Assembly (NCBI RefSeq): GCF_000210295.1
Contig: NC_026737.1
Span: 434,001-498,000, forward strand
Direction of reading: 5' to 3'
DNA from: Trypanosoma brucei gambiense DAL972
Taxonomy: Eukaryota; Euglenozoa; Kinetoplastea; Trypanosomatida; Trypanosomatidae
DNA: 64,000 nucleotides
In this document: in pieces, positions 38,223 to 49,500 of the stretch
Numbering within the stretch: position 1 is the stretch's first letter
Layout: the number at the start of each line of letters is the position of its first letter
Position numbers and translations under genes: made by a program
The notes under the pieces: model-generated
What the model saw: only the letters and a program-made list of their open reading frames with translations
What the model was told of the DNA's origin: nothing
Database searches by the model: none

Positions 38223-41200
38223 AGCTCGGTTCTTATGGCAGCATTAGTACGTTGCAGAGCTTCATACTGTTCATCAGCTCGTAATGCATCGAGTTCTTCC
38301 TCCATGGCAGCATTAATACGTTGCAGAGCTTCATACTGTTCATTCAAAGCTCTCAATGAATAAAGTTCCCTCTTTTCCTCCACATTCTGCTGCGTATTTT
38401 CACGACTTTCTTTTAGATTGCTCATTTCATAAGGTAGAGTATTTTTCAGCCCTTCACTTTCCGCTTTGGACACTAGTAGTAAATTTTCCGAAAAATTATT
38501 TGTCTTATCTTTTACATCAATCCTAATTCGATGGCCCATTTCGTCAGAATTGGCGGATTGTAAAAAGTCATCTTCACCAAAAGGGGAAGTATATTCATCA
38601 CTGATCTCCATCCTCTGTTGTACTGACAACTTGCAAGCTTTCTCAAGTTCACTACTAACAAACCTTAAAGCCTCTAACTCTTTTGAACCACCAAAGCGAT
38701 CCTGGCAATTTACACAAAATGTTCCTCTAAACTTAGTACAACCCCGTAATGAATCAAGTTCTTCCTCAATGGCAGCATTGGTACGTTGCAGAGTTTCATA
38801 CTGTTCATTCAAAGCCCGTAACGAATCAAGTTCTTCCTCAATGGCAGCATTGGTACGTTGCAGAGTTTCATACTGTTCATTCGCAGCTCTCAGTGAATCA
38901 AGTTCTTCCTCCATGGCAGCATTAGTACGTTGTAGAGCTTCATACTGTTCATTCACAGCTCGTAGTGAATCAAGTTCATCCTCCATGGCAGCATTAGTAC
39001 GTTGCAGAGCTTCATACTGTTCATTCGCAGCTCGCAATGAATCAAGTTCATCCTCCATGGCAGCATTAGTACGTTGCAGAGCTTCATACTGTTCATTCAC
39101 AGCTCGCAGTGAATCAAGTTCATCCTCCATGGCAGCATTGGTACGTTGCAGAGCTTCATACTGTTCATTCACAGCTCGCAGTGAATCAAGTTCATCCTCC
39201 ATGGCAGCATTAGTACGTTGCAGAGCTTCATACTGTTCATTCACAGCTCGCAGTGAATCAAGTTCATCCTCCATGGCAGCATTAGTACGTTGCAGAGCTT
39301 CATACTGTTCATTCACAGCTCGCAGTGAATCAAGTTCATCCTCCATGGCAGCATTAGTACGTTGCAGAGCTTCATACTGTTCATTCACAGCTCGCAATGA
39401 ATCAAGTTCATCCTCCATGGCAGCATTAGTACGTTGCAGAGCTTCATACTGTTCATTCACAGCTCGCAATGAATCAAGTTCATCCTCCATGGCAGCATTA
39501 GTACGTTGCAGAGCTTCATACTGTTCATTCACAGCTCGCAATGAATCAAGTTCATCCTCCATGGCAGCATTAGTACGTTGCAGAGCTTCATACTGTTCAT
39601 TCACAGCTCGCAGTGAATCAAGTTCATCCTCCATGGCAGCATTAGTACGTTGCAGAGCTTCATACTGTTCATTCACAGCTCGCAATGAATCAAGTTCATC
39701 CTCCATGGCAGCATTAGTACGTTGCAGAGCTTCATACTGTTCATTCACAGCTCGCAATGAATCAAGTTCATCCTCCATGGCAGCATTAGTACGTTGCAGA
39801 GCTTCATACTGTTCATTCACAGCTCGCAATGAATCAAGTTCATCCTCCATGGCAGCATTAGTACGTTGCAGAGCTTCATACTGTTCATTCACAGCTCGCA
39901 ATGAATCAAGTTCATCCTCCATGGCAGCATTAGTACGTTGCAGAGCTTCATACTGTTCATTCACAGCTCGCAATGAATCAAGTTCATCCTCCATGGCAGC
40001 ATTAGTACGTTGCAGAGCTTCATACTGTTCATTCACAGCTCGCAATGAATCAAGTTCATCCTCCATGGCAGCATTAGTACGTTGCAGAGCTTCATACTGT
40101 TCATTCACAGCTCGCAATGAATCAAGTTCATCCTCCATGGCAGCATTAGTACGTTGCAGAGCTTCATACTGTTCATTCACAGCTCTCAATGAATCAAGTT
40201 CATCCTCCATGGCAGCATTAGTACGTTGCAGAGCTTCATACTGTTCATTCGCAGCTCTCAGTGAATCAAGTTCATCCTCCATGGCAGCATTAGTACGTTG
40301 CAGAGCTTCATACTGTTCATTCACAGCTCTCAGTGAATCAAGTTCTTCCTCCATGGCAGCATTAGTACGTTGCAGAGCTTCATACTGTTCATTCACAGCT
40401 CGTAGTGAATCAAGTTCATCCTCCATGGCAGCATTAGTACGTTGCAGAGCTTCATACTGTTCATTCGCAGCTCTCAGTGAATCAAGTTCATCCTCCATGG
40501 CAGCATTGGTACGTTGCAGAGCTTCATACTGTTCATTCAAAGCTCGCAATGAATCAAGTTCATCTTCCATGGCAGCATTAGTACGTTGCAGAGTTTCATA
40601 CTGTTCATTCAAAGCTCGCAATGAATCAAGTTCTTCCTCCATGGCAGCATTGGTACGTTGCAGAGCTTCATACTGTTCATTCGCAGCTTTCAGTGAATCA
40701 AGTTCATCCTCCATGGCAGCATTGGTACGTTGCAGAGCTTCATACTGTTCATTCACAGCTCGTAGTGAATCAAGTTCATCCTCCATGGCAGCATTAGTAC
40801 GTTGCAGAGCTTCATACTGTTCATTCAAAGCTCGCAATGAATCAAGTTCTTCCTCCATGGCAGCATTGGTACGTTGTAGAGTTTCATACTGTTCATTCGC
40901 AGCTTTCAGTGAATCAAGTTCATCCTCCATGGCAGCATTAGTACGTTGTAGAGTTTCATACTGTTCATTCGCAGCTTTCAGTGAATCAAGTTCTTCCTCC
41001 ATGGCAGCATTGGTACGTTGCAGAGCTTCATACTGTTCATTCGCAGCTCTCAGTGAATCAAGTTCTTCCTCCATGGCAGCATTGGTACGTTGCAGAGCTT
41101 CATACTGTTCATTCGCAGCTTTCAGTGAATCAAGTTCTTCCTCCATGGCAGCATTGGTACGTTGCAGAGCTTCATACTGTTCATTCACAGCTCGCAATGA

Positions 41201-43492
41201 ATCAAGTTCTTCCTCCATGGCAGCATTGGTACGTTGCAGAGCTTCATACTGTTCATTCGCAGCTTTCAGTGAATCAAGTTCATCCTCCATGGCAGCATTG
41301 GTACGTTGCAGAGCTTCATACTGTTCATTCGCAGCTCTCAGTGAATCAAGTTCATCCTCCATGGCAGCATTGGTACGTTGCAGAGCTTCATACTGTTCAT
41401 TCGCAGCTTTCAGTGAATCAAGTTCATCCTCCATGGCAGCATTAGTACGTTGCAGAGCTTCATACTGTTCATTCAAAGCTCGCAATGAATCAAGTTCTTC
41501 CTCCATGGCAGCATTGGTACGTTGCAGAGCTTCATACTGTTCATTCACAGCTCGTAGTGAATCAAGTTCATCCTCCATGGCAGCATTAGTACGTTGCAGA
41601 GCTTCATACTGTTCATTCAAAGCTCGCAATGAATCAAGTTCTTCCTCCATGGCAGCATTGGTACGTTGTAGAGTTTCATACTGTTCATTCGCAGCTTTCA
41701 GTGAATCAAGTTCTTCCTCCATGGCAGCATTGGTACGTTGCAGAGCTTCATACTGTTCATTCAAAGCTCGTAACGAATCAAGTTCTTCCTCCATGGCAGC
41801 ATTAGTACGTTGTAGAGTTTCATACTGTTCATTCGCAGCTTTCAGTGAATCAAGTTCTTCCTCCATGGCAGCATTGGTACGTTGCAGAGCTTCATACTGT
41901 TCATTCGCAGCTCTCAGTGAATCAAGTTCTTCCTCCATGGCAGCATTGGTACGTTGCAGAGCTTCATACTGTTCATTCGCAGCTTTCAGTGAATCAAGTT
42001 CATCCTCCATGGCAGCATTGGTACGTTGCAGAGCTTCATACTGTTCATTCAAAGCTCGTAACGAATCAAGTTCTTCCTCCATGGCAGCATTGGTACGTTG
42101 TAGAGTTTCATACTGTTCATTCGCAGCTTTCAGTGAATCAAGTTCATTCTGTATTTTATCGTTTGTTTTTCTATCTTCTTTCAGTTGCTTTGGTGTAGCT
42201 TGCAGTGGTTGTTGTTCAATAGCTACTCTAGTGTCTTTATTGCTGTCTTCTTTATACTGTTCATTCAAAGCCCTCAATGAATCGAGTTCATTTATTATAT
42301 CTTCGTTGGTGCGGCGGAGATTTTCATATTGTTCATTCACAGCTCTCAGTGAATCAAGTTCTTCCTCCATGTTGGGGTCGAAGTGCCGCGTGCTTTTTCC
42401 TCTTTTTTTTAATGCCCGTAAATACTCGAGTTGAGCTTCCACTTCGGCATTCAGTTGCTGAAGTATTTTGTACTCTTCAGTGTATTTTCTTTTTTCTGCT
42501 ATATCGCGTTCATCGTCAATAATCTTCTCTTTTGTGTTTTTTTCCTGTTTTTTCAGTATACGATGCGTAGGTTGATCTTTTTCGGCACTTATGTTTACAT
42601 GCTGCAGAGTTTCACACTGTTCTTTGAAAGCTCGTAACAACTTAAGCTCATTCCCCATATCCTCATTTGTCCGTCTTGCTGCTTTAAGTTCCTTTTGAAC
42701 GACCCACAGTGGTTGGTTGCCAACTCCAATATCAGCACTGGTACGTTGCAGAGCTTCATACTGTTCATTCAAAGCTCGCAATGAATGAAGTTCATCTTCC
42801 ATGGCAGCATTGGTACGTTGCAGAGCTTCATACTGTTCATTCGAAGCTCTCAATGAATCAAGTTCTTTCTCCATGGCAGCATTGGTACGTTGCAGAGCTT
42901 CATACTGTTCATTCGCAGCTTTCAGTGAATCAAGTTCTTCCTCCATGGCAGCATTGGTACGTTGCAGAGCTTCATACTGTTCATTCAAAGCTCGTAACGA
43001 ATCAAGTTCTTCCTCCATGGCAGCATTGGTACGTTGTAGAGTTTCATACTGTTCATTCGCAGCTTTCAGTGAATCAAGTTCATTCTGTATTTTATCGTTT
43101 GTTTTTCTATCTTCTTTCAGTTGCTTTGGTGTAGCTTGCAGTGGTTGTTGTTCAATAGCTACTCTAGTGTCTTTATTGCTGTCTTCTTTATACTGTTCAT
43201 TCAAAGCCCTCAATGAATCGAGTTCATTTATTATATCTTCGTTGGTGCGGCGGAGATTTTCATACTGTTCATTCAAAGCTCGCAATGAACCAAGTTCTTC
43301 CTCCATAGCAACATTGGTACGTTGCAGAGCTTCATACTGTTCGTTCAAATCTCGCAATGAATCGAGTTCATCCTCCATGGCAGCATTAGTACGTTGCGCG
43401 GTATCTTTGTTGACTGTGCTTTCATTGGAAATTATACGCTGTTGTTGTTGCTGAGACTGGCTCTCTACGTCAGCGGCAAACTCTGTACAACA
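38219..43492 (-). CDS. Giant repeat protein, N-proximal piece (second copy, N-terminus missing)
   Basis: Minus-strand frame entering from the gap at 43493. It starts at CCTEFAADVESQSQ (same as 59096 onward in the other copy, a Gln-run region). It then has two repeat units, linker L (43080-43262), more units, linker M (42368-42738), linker L again (42144-42328), about 55 repeat units, and module B (38358-38744). The frame breaks at about 38230, where aaagctcggttcttatggc replaces a full-length unit. The order of linkers differs from that at 58097-61257, so this is a different allele or paralogue and not a duplicate of the same read. The true start codon is not in this piece. Confidence 0.8.
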   Translation of the reverse strand, partial: CCTEFAADVESQSQQQQQRIISNESTVNKDTAQRTNAAMEDELDSLRDLNEQYEALQRTNVAMEEELGSLRALNEQYENLRRTNEDIINELDSLRALNEQYKEDSNKDTRVAIEQQPLQATPKQLKEDRKTNDKIQNELDSLKAANEQYETLQRTNAAMEEELDSLRALNEQYEALQRTNAAMEEELDSLKAANEQYEALQRTNAAMEKELDSLRASNEQYEALQRTNAAMEDELHSLRALNEQYEALQRTSADIGVGNQPLWVVQKELKAARRTNEDMGNELKLLRAFKEQCETLQHVNISAEKDQPTHRILKKQEKNTKEKIIDDERDIAEKRKYTEEYKILQQLNAEVEAQLEYLRALKKRGKSTRHFDPNMEEELDSLRAVNEQYENLRRTNEDIINELDSLRALNEQYKEDSNKDTRVAIEQQPLQATPKQLKEDRKTNDKIQNELDSLKAANEQYETLQRTNAAMEEELDSLRALNEQYEALQRTNAAMEDELDSLKAANEQYEALQRTNAAMEEELDSLRAANEQYEALQRTNAAMEEELDSLKAANEQYETLQRTNAAMEEELDSLRALNEQYEALQRTNAAMEEELDSLKAANEQYETLQRTNAAMEEELDSLRALNEQYEALQRTNAAMEDELDSLRAVNEQYEALQRTNAAMEEELDSLRALNEQYEALQRTNAAMEDELDSLKAANEQYEALQRTNAAMEDELDSLRAANEQYEALQRTNAAMEDELDSLKAANEQYEALQRTNAAMEEELDSLRAVNEQYEALQRTNAAMEEELDSLKAANEQYEALQRTNAAMEEELDSLRAANEQYEALQRTNAAMEEELDSLKAANEQYETLQRTNAAMEDELDSLKAANEQYETLQRTNAAMEEELDSLRALNEQYEALQRTNAAMEDELDSLRAVNEQYEALQRTNAAMEDELDSLKAANEQYEALQRTNAAMEEELDSLRALNEQYETLQRTNAAMEDELDSLRALNEQYEALQRTNAAMEDELDSLRAANEQYEALQRTNAAMEDELDSLRAVNEQYEALQRTNAAMEEELDSLRAVNEQYEALQRTNAAMEDELDSLRAANEQYEALQRTNAAMEDELDSLRAVNEQYEALQRTNAAMEDELDSLRAVNEQYEALQRTNAAMEDELDSLRAVNEQYEALQRTNAAMEDELDSLRAVNEQYEALQRTNAAMEDELDSLRAVNEQYEALQRTNAAMEDELDSLRAVNEQYEALQRTNAAMEDELDSLRAVNEQYEALQRTNAAMEDELDSLRAVNEQYEALQRTNAAMEDELDSLRAVNEQYEALQRTNAAMEDELDSLRAVNEQYEALQRTNAAMEDELDSLRAVNEQYEALQRTNAAMEDELDSLRAVNEQYEALQRTNAAMEDELDSLRAVNEQYEALQRTNAAMEDELDSLRAVNEQYEALQRTNAAMEDELDSLRAVNEQYEALQRTNAAMEDELDSLRAVNEQYEALQRTNAAMEDELDSLRAANEQYEALQRTNAAMEDELDSLRAVNEQYEALQRTNAAMEEELDSLRAANEQYETLQRTNAAIEEELDSLRALNEQYETLQRTNAAIEEELDSLRGCTKFRGTFCVNCQDRFGGSKELEALRFVSSELEKACKLSVQQRMEISDEYTSPFGEDDFLQSANSDEMGHRIRIDVKDKTNNFSENLLLVSKAESEGLKNTLPYEMSNLKESRENTQQNVEEKRELYSLRALNEQYEALQRINAAMEEELDALRADEQYEALQRTNAAIRTEL
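38358..38744 (-). other. Interspersed module B, copy 4 (intact)
   Basis: Reads GCTKFRGTFCVNC (Lys where the other copies have Arg), then the usual sequence to KRELYSLRAL. It is the first module met after the N-terminal region in this copy. Confidence 0.92.
42144..42328 (-). repeat. Linker L, copy 2
   Basis: About 61 residues: ENLRRTNEDIINELDSL, then NEQYKEDSNKDTRVAIEQQ, then PLQATPKQLKEDRK and KIQNELDSL. It is a diverged, Pro-containing interruption of the repeat. It is near-identical to 43080-43262, and a corrupted version follows the gap at 58074-58150. Confidence 0.85.
42368..42738 (-). other. Linker M, N-proximal unique coiled coil
   Basis: About 123 residues: SADIGVGNQPLWVVQKELK, a Lys/Glu-rich helix (ILKKQEKNTKEKIIDDER), EYKILQQLNAEVEAQLEYL, then KKRGKSTRHFDPNMEEE. 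It occurs once here and once at 58187-58553, where base deletions spoil the frame. It marks the N-proximal region of each copy. Confidence 0.85.
43080..43262 (-). repeat. Linker L, copy 1
   Basis: Same sequence as 42144-42328, separated from it by about five ordinary units and linker M. The duplication is absent from the corresponding part of 58554-58996, where ordinary repeat units stand instead. Confidence 0.85.
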
Positions 43493-43593
43493 NNNNNNNN
43501 NNNNNNNNNNNNNNNNNNNNNNNNNNNNNNNNNNNNNNNNNNNNNNNNNNNNNNNNNNNNNNNNNNNNNNNNNNNNNNNNNNNNNNNNNNNNN
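43493..43593. other. Assembly gap (101 N)
   Basis: N-run between the end of module A (43598-43984) and the N-proximal sequence beginning CCTEFAAD. The two sides are not expected to be adjacent in a real gene, because the left side is N-proximal and the right side is an internal module. The order here is doubtful. Confidence 0.98.
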
Positions 43594-46500
43594 GCATTTA
43601 AAGGCCGAAGTTCGTAAGCTCCTCATTCACGGCCTTCTCTTCTTTAGATTGCTCTCTTATACCCTCATCAAGTTTCTCAAGTCGGCTGAGATGGCGTTGA
43701 AGTGTTGATTCTTCTGTGGTTTCATGAGCTCCGCCAGCGGTGCCGCTATTGTTAGCAGGCTTTTTATACTCCTCCATGACGCAATTGATTATTTCCCTTG
43801 ATTTCTCCTTGATAAATTCGCAACGATATTCTGCCACTTCCTTGAGTCGTTCAATCTCCTTTAACTTCCTCTCTAGGTTGAGAATCTGCCCGGTCATTGT
43901 ACCTATAACGTTCCCACTTTCATTGCATTCCCTCTTAAATTCCCTATAGACGTTCAAGATATCTGGATCCTCAGCAACAACAGCTCGCAATGAATCAAGT
44001 TCTTCCTCCATGGCAGCATTAGTACGTTGCAGAGTTTCATACTGTTCATTCAAAGCTCTCAATGAATCAAGTTCATCCTCCATGGCAGCATTGGTACGTT
44101 GCAGAGCTTCATACTGTTTATTCACAGCTCGCAATGAATCAAGTTCATCTTCCATGGCAGCATTAGTACGTTGCAGAGTTTCATACTGTTCATTCAAAGC
44201 TCGCAATGAATCAAGTTCTTCCTCCATGGCAGCATTAGTACGTTGCAGAGTTTCATACTGTTCATTCAAAGCTCGCAATGAATCAAGTTCATCTTCCATG
44301 GCAGCATTAGTACGTTGCAGAGTTTCATACTGTTCGTTCAAAGCTCGCAATGAATCAAGTTCATCCTCCATGGCAGCATTAGTACGTTGCAGAGTTTCAT
44401 ACTGTTCATTCACAGCTCGCAATGAATCAAGTTCATCTTCCATGGCAGCATTAGTACGTTGCAGAGTTTCATACTGTTCATTCACAGCTCTCAATGAATC
44501 AAGTTCATCCTCCATGGCAGCATTTGTACGTTGCAGAGCTTCATACTGTTCATTCACAGCTCTCAATGAATCAAGTTCATCTTCCATGGCAGCATTAGTA
44601 CGTTGCAGAGCTTCATACTGTTGTTTCAAAGCTCGCAATGAATCGAGTTCATCATCCATGCCAGCGGTGCCGCTATTGTTAGCAGGCTTTTTATACTCCT
44701 CCATGACGCAATTGATTATTTCCCTTGATTTCTCCTTGATAAATTCGCAACGATATTCTGCCACTTCCTTGAGTCGTTCAATCTCCTTTAACTTCCTCTC
44801 TAGGTTGAGAATCTGCACGGTCATTGTACCTATAACGTTCCCACTTTCATTGCATTCCCTCTTAAATTCCCTATAGACGTTCAAGATATCTGGATCCTCA
44901 GCAACAACATCTCGCAATGAATCGAGTTCTTCCTCCATGGCAGCATTGGTACGTTGCAGAGTTTCATACTGTTCATTCAAAGCTCGCAATGAATCAAGTT
45001 CATCCTCCATGGCAGCATTGGTACGTTGCAGAGTTTCATACTGTTTATTCACAGCTCGCAATGAATCAAGTTCATCTTCCATGGCAGCATTAGTACGTTG
45101 CAGAGTTTCATACTGTTCGTTCAAAGCTCGCAATGAATCAAGTTCTTCCTCCATGGCAGCATTGGTACGTTGCAGAGTTTCATACTGTTTGTTCACAGCT
45201 CGCAATGAATCAAGTTCATCTTCCATGGCAGCATTAGTACGTTTCAGAGCTTCATACTGTTCATTCAAAGCTCGCAATGAATCGAGTTCTTCCTCCATGG
45301 CAGCATTAGTACGTTGCAGAGCTTCATACTGTTCATTCAAAGCTCGCAATGAATCGAGTTCTTCCTCCATGGCAGCATTAGTACGTTGCAGAGTTTCATA
45401 CTGTTTGTTCACAGCTCGCAATGAATCAAGTTCATCTTCCATGGCAGCATTAGTACGTTGCAGAGTTTCATACTGTTCATTCAAAGCTCGTAATGAATCA
45501 AGTTCATCTTCCATGGCAGCATTGGTACGTTGCAGAGCTTCATACTGTTTATTCACAGCTCGCAATGAATCAAGTTCATCCTCCATGGCAGCATTGGTAC
45601 GTTGCAGAGTTTCATACTGTTCATTCAAAGCTCGCAATGAATCGAGTTCATCCTCCATGGCAGCATTAGTACGTTGCAGAGCTTCATACTGTTCATTCAA
45701 AGCTCGCAATGAATCGAGTTCATCCTCCATGGCAGCATTGGTACGTTGCAGAGTTTCATACTGTTTATTCACAGCTCGCAATGAATCAAGTTCATCCTCC
45801 ATGGCAGCATTGGTACGTTGCAGAGTTTCATACTGTTTATTCACAGCTCGCAATGAATCAAGTTCATCCTCCATGGCAGCATTGGTACGTTGCAGAGCTT
45901 CATACTGTTCATTCAAAGCTCGCAATGAATCAAGTTCATCTTTTATAGCAACATTGGTACGTTGCAGAGCTTCATACTGTTCGTTCAAAGCTCGCAATGA
46001 ATCAAGTTCATCCTCCATGGCAGCATTAGTACGTTGCAGAGCTTCATACTGTTCATTCACAGCTCTCAATGAATCAAGTTCATCCTCCATGGCAGCATTT
46101 AAATGCCGAAGTTCCTCAAGCTCCTCATTCACGGCCTTCTCTTCTTTAGATTGCTCTCTTATACCCTCATCAAGTTTCTCAAGTCGGCTGAGATGGCGTT
46201 GAAGTGTTGATTCTTCTGTGGTTTCATGAGCTCCGCCAGCGGTGCCGCTATTGTTAGCAGGCTTTTTATACTCCTCCATGACGCAATTGATTATTTCCCT
46301 TGATTTCTCCTTGATAAATTCGCAACGATATTCTGCCACTTCCTTGAGTCGTTCAATCTCCTTTAACTTCCTCTCTAGGTTGAGAATCTGCACGGTCATT
46401 GTACCTACAACGTTCCCACTTTCATTGCATTCCATCTTAAATTCCCTATAGACGTTCAAGATATCTGGATCCTCAGCAACAACATCTCGCAATGAATCAA

Positions 46501-49500
46501 GTTCTTCCTCCATGGCAGCATTAGTACGTTGCAGAGTTTCATACTGTTCGTTCAAAGCTCGCAATGAATCAAGTTCATCTTCCATGGCAGCATTAGTACG
46601 TTGCAGAGTTTCATACTGTTCATTCAAAGCTCGTAATGAATCAAGTTCATCTTCCATGGCAGCATTGGTACGTTGCAGAGCTTCATACTGTTTATTCACA
46701 GCTCGCAATGAATCAAGTTCATCCTCCATGGCAGCATTGGTACGTTGCAGAGTTTCATACTGTTCATTCAAAGCTCGCAATGAATCGAGTTCATCCTCCA
46801 TGGCAGCATTAGTACGTTGCAGAGCTTCATACTGTTCATTCAAAGCTCGCAATGAATCAAGTTCATCTTCCATGGCAGCATTGGTACGTTGCAGAGCTTC
46901 ATACTGTTCATTCAAAGCTCGCAATGAATCAAGTTCATCCTCCATGGCAGCATTGGTACGTTGCAGAGTTTCATACTGTTCATTCAAAGCTCTCAGTGAA
47001 TCGAGTTCTTCCTCCATGGCAGCATTGGTACGTTGCAGAGCTTCATACTGTTCATTCAAAGCTCGCAATGAATCAAGTTCATCCTCCATGGCAGCATTGG
47101 TACGTTGCAGAGTTTCATACTGTTCATTCAAAGCTCGCAATGAATCGAGTTCTTCCTCCATGGCAGCATTGGTACGTTGCAGAGTTTCATACTGTTCATT
47201 CAAAGCTCGCAATGAATCGAGTTCTTCCTCCATGGCAGCATTAGTACGTTGCAGAGCTTCATACTGTTCATTCAAAGCTCGCAATGAATCAAGTTCATCC
47301 TCCATGGCAGCATTGGTACGTTGCAGAGTTTCATACTGTTCATTCACAGCTCGCAATGAATCGAGTTCTTCCTCCATGGCAGCATTAGTACGTTGCAGAG
47401 CTTCATACTGTTCATTCAAAGCTCGCAATGAATCAAGTTCATCCTCCATGGCAGCATTGGTACGTTGCAGAGTTTCATACTGTTCATTCAAAGCTCGCAA
47501 TGAATCGAGTTCTTCCTCCATGGCAGCATTAGTACGTTGCAGAGCTTCATACTGTTCATTCAAAGCTCGCAATGAATCGAGTTCATCCTCCATGGCAGCA
47601 TTAGTACGTTGCAGAGCTTCATACTGTTCATTCAAAGCTCGCAATGAATCAAGTTCATCCTCCATGGCAGCATTGGTACGTTGCAGAGTTTCATACTGTT
47701 TATTCACAGCTCGCAATGAATCAAGTTCATCCTCCATGGCAGCATTGGTACGTTGCAGAGTTTCATACTGTTCATTCAAAGCTCGCAATGAATCAAGTTC
47801 ATCTTCCATGGCAGCATTGGTACGTTGCAGAGCTTCATACTGTTCATTCAAAGCTCGCAATGAATCAAGTTCATCCTCCATGGCAGCATTAGTACGTTGC
47901 AGAGCTTCATACTGTTCATTCAAAGCTCGCAATGAATCAAGTTCATCCTCCATGGCAGCATTAGTACGTTGCAGAGTTTCATACTGTTCATTCAAAGCTC
48001 GCAATGAATCAAGTTCATCCTCCATGGCAGCATTGGTACGTTGCAGAGCTTCATACTGTTCATTCACAGCTCGCAATGAATCAAGTTCATCCTCCATGGC
48101 AGCATTAGTACGTTGCAGAGTTTCATACTGTTCATTCAAAGCTCGCAATGAATCAAGTTCATCCTCCATGGCAGCATTGGTACGTTGAAGAGTTTCATAC
48201 TGTTCATTCAAAGCTCTCAATGAATCAAGTTCATCCTCCATGGCAGCATTAGTACGTTGCAGAGCTTCATACTGTTTATTCACAGCTCGCAATGAATCGA
48301 GTTCATCCTCCATGGCAGCATTGGTACGTTGCAGAGCTTCATACTGTTTATTCACAGCTCGCAATGAATCGAGTTCATCCTCCATGGCAGCATTAGTACG
48401 TTGCAGAGCTTCATACTGTTCATTCAAAGCTCGCGATGAATCAAGTTCATCCTCCATGGCAGCATTGGTACGTTGCAGAGTTTCATACTGTTCATTCAAA
48501 GCTCGCGATGAATCAAGTTCATCCTCCATGGCAGCATTAGTACGTTGCAGAGCTTCATACTGTTTATTCACAGCTCGCAATGAATCAAGTTCATCCTCCA
48601 TGGCAGCATTAGTACGTTGCAGAGCTTCATACTGTTCATTCACAGCTCGTAATGCATCGAGTTCATCTTCCATGGCAGCATTAGTACGTTGCAGAGCTTC
48701 ATACTGTTCATTCAAAGCTCGCAATGAATCGAGTTCTTCCTCCATGGCAGCATTGGTACGTTGCAGAGTTTCATACTGTTCATTCAAAGCTCTCAATGAA
48801 TCAAGTTCATCTTCCATGGCAGCATTTAAATGCCGAAGTTCCTCAAGCTCCTCATTCACGGCCTTCTCTTCTTTAGATTGCTCTCTTATACCCTCATCAA
48901 GTTTCTCAAGTCGGCTGAGATGTCGTTGAAGTGTTGATTCTTCTGTGGTTTCATGAGCTCCGCCAGCGGTGCCGCTATTGTTAGCAGGCTTTTTATACTC
49001 CTCCATGACGCAATTGATTATTTCCCTTGATTTCTCCTTGATAAATTCGCAACGATATTCTGCCACTTCCTTGAGTCGTTCAATCTCCTTTAACTTCATC
49101 TCTAGGTTGAGAATCTGCCCGGTCATTGTACCTATAACGTTCCCACTTTCATTGCATTCCCTCTTAAATTCCCTATAGACGTTCAAGATATCTGGATCCT
49201 CAGCAACAACATCTCGCAATGAATCGAGTTCTTCCTCCATGGCAGCATTAGTACGTTGCAGAGTTTCATACTGTTCGTTCAAAGCTCGCAGTGAATCAAG
49301 TTCTTCCTCCATGGCAGCATTAGTACGTTGCAGAGTTTCATACTGTTCATTCACAGCTCGCAATGAATCAAGTTCATCTTCCATGGCAGCATTAGTACGT
49401 TGCAGAGTTTCATACTGTTCGTTCAAAGCTCGCAGTGAATCAAGTTCTTCCTCCATGGCAGCATTAGTACGTTGCAGAGTTTCATACTGTTCGTTCAAAG

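Larger units (their letters stand above)
37776..42144 (-). repeat. 72-bp tandem array, N-proximal block
   Basis: About 55 units of the 24-residue repeat, interrupted by module B at 38358-38744. From about 40190 to 39063 about 16 consecutive units have the same protein sequence (V-ending, EALQ, AMEDEL) with only silent changes. Units from 42140 to 40600 are more mixed, many with SLKAANEQYE. Confidence 0.93.

Noticed and set aside
40981..41445. Plus-strand Trp/His-rich open frames (MNQVLPPWQHW type), many copies
   Set aside because: Third-frame shadows of the same repeat unit, stopping wherever a silent base change makes a stop codon.
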